A program made the position numbers and the translations under genes. 40,760 nt of DNA from an uncultured Lachnospiraceae bacterium (GTDB lineage Bacteria; Bacillota; Clostridia; Lachnospirales; Lachnospiraceae), in NCBI GenBank assembly GCA_947626965.1, contig CANQUH010000015.1:1-40760 (forward strand). The letters are read 5' to 3'. This document shows positions 15,392-24,410 of this stretch, one piece after another. Below the pieces are notes generated by a model. That model did no database searches. It was not told where the DNA came from and saw nothing but the letters and a program-made list of their open reading frames with translations. Numbering within the stretch: the first letter of the stretch is position 1; every line of letters starts with the position of its first letter.

Positions 15392-15409
15392 GGTTAGTAT
15401 TGGCTAATC
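15392..15409. promoter_or_regulatory. Palindromic operator 3, degenerate
   Basis: GGTTAG-N6-CTAATC keeps the GTTAG/CTAA core with changes at the ends of the arms. Its centre is 33 bases from that of operator 2, about three helical turns, so dimers could sit on the same face of the DNA. Confidence 0.55.
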
Positions 15410-15595
15410 AATGTGAGAGTTACATTTTCCCGCAAGAGTGTCATGGGTTGTCAGCGCATGGCAGAAAGATTTGGGGAATGTGGACTGCAGAAAAGAATTT
15501 TTGGGGAAGGATTTTCTGCATCGCATCGCAGAGCGCTGCCGCAGGTCACGGAGTGAACTGCAGCGGCATGACAAAAAAGAAGGAGGAGGAAACTT

Positions 15596-18500
15596 ATGAA
15601 ACACAGTACAAAAAACAAAATTCTGTCTGTGATTGTTGCAGCGTCCATGATTGTCAGTCTTGTTCCCGTCCCGCTTTATGCGGCGGAGGCTGACATTGTG
15701 GAAGCAGACAGCGATTATGAAGTAGTGGGAGAGAGTCCCAGCCTGGAAAATGTGACGGCAGGAACGGTTCAGGAATCCAACGAAGAGTCTGTGGTTTTGC
15801 AGGAAGAAATTATTTCCGGCGAGGGTAGTTCGGAAATCAGGGAAGAACCTGTCCTTGAAACGGAAAATTTGGAGAATAGTCTGGATGAGGCGGAAACGTC
15901 CGGCTCAGAAGAGGATATTTTATCCACGATTCTGGAAAATGATCTGGAACTGCAGGAAATCAGCATTGACGGGATTGAAGAAGCGGAGAGCGAACCGGAT
16001 CTGGTCAGTGAAAACGGAGCGCTTCCGGCGGCCGAAGAGACGGATTATGCGCTGATGAATATTCCTTATGAGAAATTTTATCAGGCGGTCGGAACTGCGG
16101 CAGGCGCGGATTATGACGCCATGAGTTCCGCGACGAACAAGGTCGGAAACTACGGCAAGGCCGGAGGAGCTTTCCACTCGGCAAAGACGGCTGAAGTCGG
16201 AGCAGACAATACGGTTACCGCGGTTGGCGGGGCAAACGGCGCGAAGAATGAAGGCGTGACCTGGCCGGTCAAAATAAGCGCGGGTGCGAAAGGTAAATTA
16301 AGTGCGTTTGGCGGCACAGAGATCACCAGTGAGTCAAAGGTTACAACAGCCACGCTTGGGCGCGGAAGCACAAGCGCCAGCTATCTTGTCAGCTATGAAG
16401 CGCTGACGGAGGCGCCTGCTTACTCTTACTATTATTTGAGCGGTGAGCCGACGAACTATCTGACGCTTGATGTGGACAGCCAGAATCAGCCGCAGTTTTC
16501 GACGGGAAAAAGCACCGCAGTTTCCGGAAGTGCGGCTGAGATTGCAGACAGTTACGGCACGCATCACGCGGATGTGCAGCTGGTGATCGAGGCGGCTTCC
16601 CAGGATATGGGGGACAAGCTGATCAATGCCGTAGTTATCACCACGAGTGACGGAAGCACCGGTCTGATACATGTAAGCAACATCTGGGCGGCCAACGAAC
16701 TTGGATGGAATGTGATTCCTGGCCCGGATCTGGGAGGGAAAACAATTACCGGAATCCGCTATTACTGCAGCGTCAAGGATGACAGCGTTGGGGAAGACAA
16801 CAGCGGAGCGCCGGACTATCAGAACTATATTTACGAGTATTCGGTAAGTAAAGCGGTCAAAAAATATAACAACGCGGAAAGTCTCAAGGCAGAATTTGAC
16901 GGGAGCAGTTCAGTGACGGTGACCGGACTCCCGGCGGATATCCAGAACCCGAAAGCGACCGTATACCATACGGACGGGGGAAGACCGGCGACCCTTACCT
17001 ACCTGACTCCAGCGACAACGGATGGGGACGGCAATACGGTTCCGGAAGAGGTGAAGATCGAAAACGGAAAGATCGCGCTTGCGTCAGGGCTGGTTGACCA
17101 GACGGAATATACGATTGCGGTCAGCAGTGACAATTATGCTTTCAAAACATTCACGGAGGTATACACTGCAGAGGCGGAATACGCTCTGATGAATATTCCT
17201 TACGCGGAGTTTTATCAGGCCGTCAGTGTTTCCGGCAGCGCGGATTATGACGCCATGAGCTCCGCGACGAACAAGGTCGGAAACTACGGTATGGCCGGAG
17301 GAGCCTTCCACTCGGCAAAGACGGCTGAGGTTGGAGCAGACGGCGCAGTTACCGCGGTCGGCGGAGCGAACGGGGCAAAGAATGAAGGTGTGATCTGGCC
17401 GGTCAAGATAAGCGACAGTGCAAAAGGCAAGCTGAGCGTGCTCGGCGGTACGGAAGTCACCGACCGGTCCAAAGTCACAACGGCCACGGTGGGACGCGGA
17501 AATACAAGCGCCAGCTATCTGGTCGGATATGAGACTCTGACGGAGGCGACTGCATATTCCTACTATTATCTGAGCAGCGAGCCTGCAAACTACCTGACAC
17601 TGAATGTGGACAGCCAGAATAAAGCGCAGTTTACAACAGGAAAGAGCAGCGGCGGGAATAGCGGTACGATAGAGATCACAGACAGCTACGGCACGCATCA
17701 CGCGGACGTGCAGCTGGCGCTCAAGGAAACTCCTGAGGCTGTGAGCAGCAGCCTGATCAATGCGGTAGTCATTACCACAGAAGACGGAAACAGCGTCGGC
17801 CTGGTACATGTAAACAACATCTGGCTGACGAGCGAGCTTGGCTGGAACGTGGGCAGCGGTCCGGATCTGGGAGGAAAGACAATTACAGGAATCCGCTACT
17901 ACTGCAGCGTCAAGGACGACAGCGTAGAGGCAGACAACAGCGAAGCGCCGGCCTATCAGAACTATATTTACGAGTATTCGGTAAATAAGGCAGTCAAAAA
18001 GTATAACAATGCGGAAAGTCTCGAGGCGGAGTTTGACGGAAGCAGTTCTGTCACGGTGACCGGACTCCCGGCGGATATCCAGAATCCGAAAGCGACCGTA
18101 TACCATACGGATGGGGGAAGACCGGCGACCCTTACCTACCTGACTCCGACGACAACGGATGGGGACGGCAATACGGTTCCGGAAGAAGTAGCCGTGGAAA
18201 ACGGAAAGATTGCGCTTGCGTCAGGGCCGGCTGACCAGACGGAATATACGATTGCGGTCAGTAGTGATAATTATGCGTTTGCAACATTCACGGTAACATA
18301 CACAGCGCCGGAGACGGAGAAACCTGGAACGGACAATCCTGAAACGGAGATCAAGCACACAGTGACCTACAATGCCAACGGACAGAAAGATGTCAAAAAC
18401 ATGCCTTCTGACAGTACATCCTATGAAGCAGGAAAGAGCGCGGAAGTAAAAGGAACACCTGTCAGCAAGACGAAATTCTTTGTGGGATGGAACACACAGG

Positions 18501-19057
18501 CAGACGGAAAAGGAACAGCATACAAAGCAGGCGGTAAAGTTAAAATGACGGCCGACGTTACACTGTACGCGCAGTGGAAAGATGCGTACACAGCTTCGAA
18601 GCTGACCTATAAAGTGTCCGGGTATAATCAGGTGACATGCACTGGAACTACCGGAAAGAACCAGACTTCGATTAAGATTCCGGCTAATGTAAAATATTCC
18701 GGGATCACATACAAAGTAACTTCCGTCGCGAAAAAGGCATTTGCGAATATGGCGAAACTGAAAACCGTTACGGTTGGAAACAATGTGAAGACGATCGGAA
18801 ACAAAGCGTTTTTCAAGTGCGCGAAACTGAGCAGAGTCACGATCGGAACAGGTCTTGTGACGATCGGGAAGAATGTGTTCAACAGCGCAAAGAAAGGCTG
18901 CGTGATTACAATCAGCAGCAAAAAGCTGAGCACTGTAAAAACGGCGGTCAACAAAGGAACCGAAAACATGACGGTAAAGGTTCCGAAGGGCAAACTTAAA
19001 GCCTATAAGAGCCTGCTTCAGAAAACTGCAAAAGATGTCACAGTAGAAGCAAAATAA
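15596..19057 (+). CDS. Large secreted repeat protein (Tp47-like repeats, InlB repeat, BspA-type LRR)
   Basis: A 1153-residue exported protein. A signal peptide spans residues 1-30 (KNKILSVIVAASMIVS, cleavage near PLYAAEA). Residues 31-145 are strongly acidic. Two tandem repeats of about 377 residues start near 150 and 527 (YALMNIPY..FYQAV, DAMSSATNKVGNYG) and recall the penicillin-binding Tp47 domain-C-like proteins of Clostridia (family from memory). Residues about 920-997 are a Listeria-Bacteroides (InlB B-type) repeat (TVTYNANG, FVGWNTQADGKG, TLYAQW). Residues about 1000-1150 resemble BspA-type leucine-rich repeats (KAFANMAKLKTVTVGNNVKTIG). There is no LPXTG motif. GGAGGAGG precedes the ATG. 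It is a probable host or mucin-surface interaction protein, monocistronic and under three palindromic operators; the ligand is unknown. Confidence 0.85.
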   Translation: MKHSTKNKILSVIVAASMIVSLVPVPLYAAEADIVEADSDYEVVGESPSLENVTAGTVQESNEESVVLQEEIISGEGSSEIREEPVLETENLENSLDEAETSGSEEDILSTILENDLELQEISIDGIEEAESEPDLVSENGALPAAEETDYALMNIPYEKFYQAVGTAAGADYDAMSSATNKVGNYGKAGGAFHSAKTAEVGADNTVTAVGGANGAKNEGVTWPVKISAGAKGKLSAFGGTEITSESKVTTATLGRGSTSASYLVSYEALTEAPAYSYYYLSGEPTNYLTLDVDSQNQPQFSTGKSTAVSGSAAEIADSYGTHHADVQLVIEAASQDMGDKLINAVVITTSDGSTGLIHVSNIWAANELGWNVIPGPDLGGKTITGIRYYCSVKDDSVGEDNSGAPDYQNYIYEYSVSKAVKKYNNAESLKAEFDGSSSVTVTGLPADIQNPKATVYHTDGGRPATLTYLTPATTDGDGNTVPEEVKIENGKIALASGLVDQTEYTIAVSSDNYAFKTFTEVYTAEAEYALMNIPYAEFYQAVSVSGSADYDAMSSATNKVGNYGMAGGAFHSAKTAEVGADGAVTAVGGANGAKNEGVIWPVKISDSAKGKLSVLGGTEVTDRSKVTTATVGRGNTSASYLVGYETLTEATAYSYYYLSSEPANYLTLNVDSQNKAQFTTGKSSGGNSGTIEITDSYGTHHADVQLALKETPEAVSSSLINAVVITTEDGNSVGLVHVNNIWLTSELGWNVGSGPDLGGKTITGIRYYCSVKDDSVEADNSEAPAYQNYIYEYSVNKAVKKYNNAESLEAEFDGSSSVTVTGLPADIQNPKATVYHTDGGRPATLTYLTPTTTDGDGNTVPEEVAVENGKIALASGPADQTEYTIAVSSDNYAFATFTVTYTAPETEKPGTDNPETEIKHTVTYNANGQKDVKNMPSDSTSYEAGKSAEVKGTPVSKTKFFVGWNTQADGKGTAYKAGGKVKMTADVTLYAQWKDAYTASKLTYKVSGYNQVTCTGTTGKNQTSIKIPANVKYSGITYKVTSVAKKAFANMAKLKTVTVGNNVKTIGNKAFFKCAKLSRVTIGTGLVTIGKNVFNSAKKGCVITISSKKLSTVKTAVNKGTENMTVKVPKGKLKAYKSLLQKTAKDVTVEAK
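16040..18300 (+). repeat. Two long in-frame direct repeats inside the surface-protein gene
   Basis: 16040-17170 and 17172-18300 encode the two ~377-residue repeats. Many stretches are identical in DNA, for example around 16916-17040 and 18050-18180, so the duplication is recent or homogenised by recombination. Unequal crossing-over could change the copy number. Confidence 0.85.
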
Positions 19058-19118
19058 AAACAGAACAGGTGTTTCTCAAGTGATTCTGAAGAAAATAAAA
19101 ATTGTGTACTTATCATCA

Positions 19119-19147
19119 TTTACATGACTTTGTTTTTAGGATATAAT
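19119..19147 (+). promoter_or_regulatory. Promoter of aquaporin gene 1
   Basis: TTTACA (19119-19124), 17-base spacer, TATAAT (19142-19147). The same two hexamers and spacing precede the convergent second aquaporin gene. Confidence 0.8.
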
Positions 19148-19219
19148 GGAAGAAGTCTTGAGATCAGTGAACAGCTGGTACGGCTTATTCTCACAATTAC
19201 GAAGGAGGTATATGATTCT

Positions 19220-19915
19220 ATGAAAAAGTACATTGCAGAATTTATTGGTACGGCAGTTCTGGTCGTGCTCGGCTGCGGCACGGCCATGCTGGTCGGCTGT
19301 GACGCTGCGGCAGGCGGAGGGTACGTGCTGACGGCGCTTGCGTTCGGTCTGGTCATCGTGGGGATGGCGTACTGCATCGGCAATATTTCCGGCTGCCATA
19401 TCAATCCTGCGGTATCCCTCGGGATGCTGATGACAAGCCGCATGGAGAAAAAGGAATTTGTCAGGTATGTGGTTGCCCAGTTCCTCGGCGGTTTTGTGGG
19501 AGCACTGATTCTGTGCATTATTTTCAGGCTCGGCAAGGTGCCGGATATGACCGGCGGTTTCGGTTCCAACGGACTGGCAGGCGTGAACGGCAATCCGGGT
19601 TCCGGTATTATCGTCGAGATTGTTCTGACGTTTATTTTCGTCATAACAGTCCTGGGAGTGACAGACAAGAAAATGGCGGATCATGGTTCTTTTGCAGGTA
19701 TCGTGATCGGTGCTACGCTGACGCTTGTGCATATTCTTGGAATTGGTCTGACCGGTACCAGCGTAAATCCGGCCAGAAGCTTCGGCCCGGCGCTTATAGC
19801 TGCTTTTTCAGGAAATCTTGCTCCGCTTGCCTGCGTATGGGTATTTATCATCGGGCCAGTGGTAGGAGCAGCGCTTGCGGCAATTGTGTATGATATGCTG
19901 ACCAGTGAGTTATAA
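19220..19915 (+). CDS. aqpZ: Aquaporin, MIP family (AqpZ-type), copy 1
   Basis: A 231-residue inner-membrane channel with six helices and two half-helices carrying the paired NPA motifs (HINPAV, Asn62; SVNPARS, Asn183). The selectivity-filter positions read Phe42, His171, Thr180 and Arg186, the water-specific pattern of AqpZ rather than the glycerol pattern of GlpF. Passive water flow is therefore the likely role, though small neutral solutes cannot be excluded. The ATG at 19220 follows AAGGAGGT; an upstream in-frame ATG at 19124 overlaps the promoter and is rejected. It is convergent with a closely similar second gene, and both use a TTTACA-17-TATAAT promoter. Confidence 0.92.
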   Translation: MKKYIAEFIGTAVLVVLGCGTAMLVGCDAAAGGGYVLTALAFGLVIVGMAYCIGNISGCHINPAVSLGMLMTSRMEKKEFVRYVVAQFLGGFVGALILCIIFRLGKVPDMTGGFGSNGLAGVNGNPGSGIIVEIVLTFIFVITVLGVTDKKMADHGSFAGIVIGATLTLVHILGIGLTGTSVNPARSFGPALIAAFSGNLAPLACVWVFIIGPVVGAALAAIVYDMLTSEL

Positions 19916-19926
19916 TCAGATTTTGT

Positions 19927-19966
19927 GCGAAAAAAGCTCCCGGAATTATCCAGGAGCTTTTTTCGC
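19927..19966. terminator. Bidirectional terminator between convergent aquaporin genes
   Basis: GCGAAAAAAGCTCC (19927-19940) pairs perfectly with GGAGCTTTTTTCGC (19953-19966). The A-run and T-run within the stem let it serve both converging genes. The remaining ~110 bases before the second stop codon hold no obvious further feature. Confidence 0.85.
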
Positions 19967-20080
19967 GCAGGTCCGTGTGAGGAAAACAGTTGCTTCCCTG
20001 TTTTGGAATCGAAGGAAAGGTGGTTTCCATCGCGCCGACGGAGCTTGTTCAGCTGGAGGTGCATAGATTGTGCTTTTATA

Positions 20081-20773
20081 TTATGCCTCTTTAGTCAGAA
20101 ACTTGTAGGTAAGGGCAGCAAGGGCCGCGCCCGCGAACGGGCCGACGATGAATACCCATACACAGGCGATCGGAGCGGTATTTCCGGAGATCGCGGCTAC
20201 AATCGCCGGGCCAAGGCTTCTGGCCGGATTTACGCTTGTGCCGGTCAGGCCGATGCCGAGGATGTGCACCAGTGTGAGGGTAAGACCGATCACAACACCC
20301 GCGAACGAACCATGATTCGCCTTCTTGTCTGTCACGCCGAGGATCGTCAGCACAAAGATGTAGGTCAGGACGAGCTCAACGAGAAGTCCCGCAATCGCGC
20401 TGCCGTTGACGCCGGCAAGACCGTTGGCGCCAAAGCCGCCCGTCATATCTGTGACGCCGCCGGATACAAAGATCAGCAGAAGGATCAAAGAACCAAGCAG
20501 AGCGCCAAGGCACTGTGCAACCACATAGCCAAGGAAATCCTTCACTTCCATGCCGCCGCTCATCAGCACGCCGAGCGACACTGCAGGGTTGATATGACAG
20601 CCGGAGATGTTTCCGACGCAGTATGCCATACCCACGATCACCAGACCGAACGCGAGAGCTGTCAAAATGTAACCGCCGCCGGACGCCGCATCGCAGCCTA
20701 CCAGCATGGCCGTACCGCAGCCGAGAGTCACCAGGACTGCCGTACCCATGAATTCTGCAACGTATTTCTTCAT
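20081..20773 (-). CDS. aqpZ: Aquaporin, MIP family (AqpZ-type), copy 2
   Basis: A 230-residue paralogue of the convergent aquaporin, about three quarters identical by eye. It has both NPA motifs (HINPAV, SVNPARS), the LVHILGIGLTGTS segment and the same Phe/His/Thr/Arg filter, so it should also be a water channel. Differences lie mostly in the loop between the two halves (SGGVTDMTGGFGANGLAGVNGSAIAG) and the C-terminus. The start at 20773 has AAAGGAGGT 7 bases upstream; a longer frame to 20884 crosses the promoter and is rejected. The 5-prime leader has a CGGCAA/TTGCCG hairpin (20811-20827). Two retained copies in opposite orientation suggest a dose or regulatory difference. Confidence 0.92.
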   Translation of the reverse strand: MKKYVAEFMGTAVLVTLGCGTAMLVGCDAASGGGYILTALAFGLVIVGMAYCVGNISGCHINPAVSLGVLMSGGMEVKDFLGYVVAQCLGALLGSLILLLIFVSGGVTDMTGGFGANGLAGVNGSAIAGLLVELVLTYIFVLTILGVTDKKANHGSFAGVVIGLTLTLVHILGIGLTGTSVNPARSLGPAIVAAISGNTAPIACVWVFIVGPFAGAALAALTYKFLTKEA

Positions 20774-20836
20774 TATACGTACCTCCTTTGTACTTTTTGC
20801 AGAGTTTGCGGCAATATTTTTGCCGAAATCAAAATC

Positions 20837-20865
20837 ATTATAGCTGATAAGGAGACATCTGTAAA
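20837..20865 (-). promoter_or_regulatory. Promoter of aquaporin gene 2
   Basis: Read on the minus strand: TTTACA (20865-20860), 17-base spacer, TATAAT (20842-20837). The same hexamers and spacing as the promoter of copy 1, although the spacers differ. Confidence 0.8.
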
Positions 20866-20987
20866 GTGCGGAAAAAATAGACAATTCAGGGGGAAAAGAA
20901 AAAACGGGTTGAATTAATGTCCAAAATGTAATACTCTATAAGTGGTAAATGGTGGAAAATCTATGCAGTTTTGAAAAGGAGAAAAAA

Positions 20988-22490
20988 ATGATTCAGGAAA
21001 ATAAAAACACCGAGAGCATGGAGGAACTGTTTATGACCCCGCGCAGAAGCGTTGTCTTTATCGGGTCGGAGTGCTATCCGTTTGTCAAGACGGGAGGTCT
21101 GGGGGATGTTATGTACGCGCTTCCCAGGGAACTGGCGAAGCAGAACTGCGACGTAAAGGTCATTCTTCCGCGGTACCACTGCATTCCGTGGGAGTACCAG
21201 GAACGGATGATTTACCGCGGCGCGTTCGAGATGGATCTCTGCGCGGACGGCAGATCGTTCTATGTCGGCATCATGGAATATGTGTGGGACGGCGTCGTGT
21301 ATGACTTCATCGACAACGACGAGTTTTTCGGATGGGGAAATCCGTACACGAATCTGGTCGACGATATCCCGAAGTTCTGCTACTTTGCGAAAGCTGCGCT
21401 CTCGGCGCTGCTCTACATGGACTGGATCCCGAACATTATTCACTGCCACGACTGGCAGGCGTCGCTGGTTCCGGTCTATCTGAGGACTCTGTTTGAGAAT
21501 ACGGAGCTGAACTCCGCAAAGACGATTCTCACGATCCACAATCTGCGCTTCCAGGGTATTTACAATATTCCGGCCATTCATTACTGGTCAGGTCTGCCGG
21601 ACTATGTGTTCAACAAGGACGCGCTCAAGACGGGTTATGAGGATGCGAATATGATGAAGGGCGGCCTGACTTATTCGAATATCATCACGACGGTAAGCGG
21701 CACCTACGCCGGGGAGATTCAGACTCCGTATTACGGAGAAGGGCTCGACGCGCATCTGCGCTATCACTCCGGCAAGCTGAGAGGAATCGTAAACGGGATC
21801 GACTGCGGCATCTGGAATCCGGCCACGGATCATCTGCTGTACTCGACCTATGATATCACGAATGTGCTGGAAAAGAAGCGGGAAAACAAGCACGGTCTGC
21901 AGGAGGAACTCGGCCTTGTGCAGGATGATCACAAGTTTGTGATTGGTCTGGTCTCGAGACTGACAAATCAGAAGGGGCTCGATCTGCTCAATGCGATCAT
22001 CCCGGAGATCATGGACGAACATACACAGCTCGTTGTGCTCGGTACCGGAGATGATATTTATGAGAATTCCTTCCGGTATTATGAAAATGCCTACAAGGGA
22101 AATGTCTGCTCGAACATCATGTACGACGAGACGCGCGCGCACCGGATCTACGCAGGCGCGGACGCTCTGCTGGTGCCCTCGCAGTTTGAGCCGTGCGGTC
22201 TGACACAGCTGATTGCCATGCGCTACGGCACTGTGCCGATTGTCCGCGAGACAGGCGGCCTGCGGGATACCGTGGAGCCCTACAATATGTATTACAACAC
22301 TGGAAACGGCTTTACGTTCGACAACTATGACGCAGGTCTTCTGCTGGATGCGATCAACCGCGCGAAGACCGTGTACTTTACGAACCGCTGGTGCTGGGAT
22401 GAGATGGTCCAGAGAGATATGGACAAGGATGTCTCATGGGAAAGCTCGGCGAGACAGTACAAGGATCTGTATCTGGAGCTGACCTGGTAA
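20988..22490 (+). CDS. glgA: Glycogen synthase (ADP-glucose, GT5 family)
   Basis: A 500-residue glycosyltransferase of family GT5 that extends alpha-1,4-glucan from ADP-glucose. The N-terminal signature KTGGLGDV starts at Lys34. The C-terminal domain has SRLTNQKGLDL and the conserved donor-site region PSQFEPCGLTQLIAMRYGTVPIVRETGGL. An N-terminal extension of about 20 residues precedes the first strand (SVVFIGSECYPF). AAGGAG lies 6 bases before the ATG at 20988; the in-frame ATG at 20949 lacks a ribosome site. Other glg genes are absent from the window, so glgA is separated from its pathway here. It is followed by a clear terminator and is likely monocistronic. Confidence 0.93.
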   Translation: MIQENKNTESMEELFMTPRRSVVFIGSECYPFVKTGGLGDVMYALPRELAKQNCDVKVILPRYHCIPWEYQERMIYRGAFEMDLCADGRSFYVGIMEYVWDGVVYDFIDNDEFFGWGNPYTNLVDDIPKFCYFAKAALSALLYMDWIPNIIHCHDWQASLVPVYLRTLFENTELNSAKTILTIHNLRFQGIYNIPAIHYWSGLPDYVFNKDALKTGYEDANMMKGGLTYSNIITTVSGTYAGEIQTPYYGEGLDAHLRYHSGKLRGIVNGIDCGIWNPATDHLLYSTYDITNVLEKKRENKHGLQEELGLVQDDHKFVIGLVSRLTNQKGLDLLNAIIPEIMDEHTQLVVLGTGDDIYENSFRYYENAYKGNVCSNIMYDETRAHRIYAGADALLVPSQFEPCGLTQLIAMRYGTVPIVRETGGLRDTVEPYNMYYNTGNGFTFDNYDAGLLLDAINRAKTVYFTNRWCWDEMVQRDMDKDVSWESSARQYKDLYLELTW

Positions 22491-22550
22491 GAACAGTGCG
22501 GTTCTCCGGCACAGCGCGGCATTGATTCAGGCGTATGCCTGAGTATGCAG

Positions 22551-22573
22551 AAAACCCTCCAGTGGAGGGTTTT
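22551..22573. terminator. Intrinsic terminator after glgA
   Basis: AAAACCCTCC (22551-22560) and GGAGGGTTTT (22564-22573) form a perfect 10-bp stem with a 3-base loop. The flanking A- and T-runs make it work for glgA and for the converging histidine kinase gene. A second small hairpin, TCAGGC/GCCTGA, lies at 22527-22542. Confidence 0.85.
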
Positions 22574-22588
22574 CCTTATTGCCCGGAA

Positions 22589-24343
22589 TTATTCAGATCT
22601 CTGTGTTTCGTCAGCCGGCAGATGAAGCGCGGTCTGTGCAGTGAAAATGCCATCCCTGCAGAAAATGTCCAGGAGACTGTGGTATTTAACCGCGATCGCG
22701 TTCATCTGGCGGATCCCGAAACCGTGCGACAGAGGATCCTCCTTGACTGTAAGGAACTGCCCGTCCGGGGCTGTGCGGAGTTCGGATTCCTCGCAGGAAT
22801 TGCGGCAGCAGACTGCGAGGAATCCGTTTTTCAGTTCGGCCCGAAAGTCGATAAAGCGCGGCTGCGCCGGATCCTTCTCCTTCAGCCGGCAGCATGCCTC
22901 GACAGAATTGTTCAGCATATTCATGAGGAGGGAACACAGATCTTCCTCTCCGATTGGAAGACACTCCGGGAGCAGTACTTTCGCCTTAAAACGAATGTCT
23001 TCACGGACTGCCTTCTGCGAGATATTCTGCAGAATTACGTCAGTCATAAAATTCTGCGAGAACGACATGGGTCCGGATGCCGTGATCTGCTGACAGCGGT
23101 CATCAAGATGTTTTCCGAGTTCATCGATTTTTCCCTGCTGGTACAGGGAGTAGAGTGAGAGCAGATCGTTTTTCCACTCATGGCGTATGGCGGAGGTCTG
23201 GCGGGTGTTATTGACGATCGCGTTGTAGCCGGATATGATCAGGTTGTTTTTTTCTTTCAGCATCTGCGTTTCCGTAATCATGCCGGACAGGGTGATGATG
23301 TGAAAGACAATTGCCGCGCCTGCGCAGGACAGGATAAGGTAATTGGTCAGCAGCAGAATAAAACTCCTGGAGACATAGTGATATGCAAAAGGCTGAGAGA
23401 TTATATGCAGGAGATTGGAAATCATCGGGATCTCTATGCTGTCCGCCAGATTGGCAGGCAGCAGTGCCAGCAGCAGCAGCGCTCCAGCCAGATTAAAAAA
23501 GAGAAAAAAGCGGAACAGCCTTTTTTTGCGGTTCAGCAGTGTATAAATAAGCAGGCAGACAGGAACGCATAAAAGCATCACGTTGCTGATGGAAGACTGG
23601 ACATCCATTGAAGGAGTGAGACAGGCGCTTGTCTGATACAGAGAGTAAACCATGTAGCAGGCGGAGGCCGCCGCTACCGCGATCAGACTGTAGTCGGGCG
23701 TCTGCATGAAGATGCCGAAAAGAAATACGCCGCATATAAGCAGAAACAGCAGCGCGGACATGCCTCCGGGGACTGCGTAGTAATTTGTGCATGCCGCATG
23801 CAGGGAATCTGTTTCAAGTGAGGAGGCGACCCGAAGGAGAGGGGGAAAAATGTAGGACTCAGTGTCGTGGAAACGGTAAAGCAGACGGATCTCAGAGCCG
23901 CTGTTTTTCGGGGAGAGTGTGAGCTGGATATGCGAATTTACAGTGACCGGGGCATCTGCTGCATCGTTCGCGGGGAAAGCAGACTGGCGCGCAGAGCTGC
24001 TGTAGGCGGAAGCTCCGTCAATGAAAAGCTGGATGTCTTCCAGATTAAAGGTATAAAGGGAAAGCTGCTCATCATTTCTGGAAATGGTGTCCAGATGAGT
24101 CGTAAAGGTATAAAATCCTTCCGTTTTTGGCGGTTCCTCCACGCAGGCTGACAGGTCCAGGGAAGTGACGGTTCCGTCTGTGTCCGTATACTGTATGCTC
24201 TCAAAGTCGATCAAGACGCTGTGTGAGGGAGAACTCTCGTTTGTAAAAAGGCGCAGGAACAGAAAAACTGCGGCGCAAAGGGCGGCAAAAATGATCAGGC
24301 ACATCCACTGCTTTATTTTTTTGACTTCTTTAATCTTCTTCAT
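22589..24343 (-). CDS. GHKL-type sensor histidine kinase with extracellular and 7TM-like sensor region
   Basis: A 584-residue membrane kinase. TM1 lies at about residues 14-33, an extracellular domain at about 40-190 (beta-rich, reminiscent of 7TMR-DISM sensors), then a block of about six membrane helices (193-352). The kinase core is of the AgrC/GHKL class: phospho-acceptor region AIRHEWKNDL with His388, N-box LLMNMLNNSVEA (about 472-483), and a G-box HGFGIRQMNAIA (540-551). It faces a LytTR response regulator 67 bases upstream in the same transcript. No peptide pheromone or export gene is adjacent, so the signal is unknown; the extracellular domain suggests an external small molecule or cell-wall cue. 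Confidence 0.88.
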   Translation of the reverse strand: MKKIKEVKKIKQWMCLIIFAALCAAVFLFLRLFTNESSPSHSVLIDFESIQYTDTDGTVTSLDLSACVEEPPKTEGFYTFTTHLDTISRNDEQLSLYTFNLEDIQLFIDGASAYSSSARQSAFPANDAADAPVTVNSHIQLTLSPKNSGSEIRLLYRFHDTESYIFPPLLRVASSLETDSLHAACTNYYAVPGGMSALLFLLICGVFLFGIFMQTPDYSLIAVAAASACYMVYSLYQTSACLTPSMDVQSSISNVMLLCVPVCLLIYTLLNRKKRLFRFFLFFNLAGALLLLALLPANLADSIEIPMISNLLHIISQPFAYHYVSRSFILLLTNYLILSCAGAAIVFHIITLSGMITETQMLKEKNNLIISGYNAIVNNTRQTSAIRHEWKNDLLSLYSLYQQGKIDELGKHLDDRCQQITASGPMSFSQNFMTDVILQNISQKAVREDIRFKAKVLLPECLPIGEEDLCSLLMNMLNNSVEACCRLKEKDPAQPRFIDFRAELKNGFLAVCCRNSCEESELRTAPDGQFLTVKEDPLSHGFGIRQMNAIAVKYHSLLDIFCRDGIFTAQTALHLPADETQRSE

Positions 24344-24410
24344 AATAAATCAGACACCTCCCGGAAAACTTAATAAGGGTTTCATCTTTTTGTTTCTCTG
24401 CTTTCGCGCC

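Noticed and set aside
17084-18106. 340-codon minus-strand frame inside the surface-protein gene
   Set aside because: It follows the internal repeat of the real gene and has no start signals or domain.
19925-20917. 330-codon plus-strand frame opposite aquaporin copy 2
   Set aside because: The minus-strand aquaporin has both NPA motifs, a promoter and a ribosome site; the plus frame begins inside a terminator.
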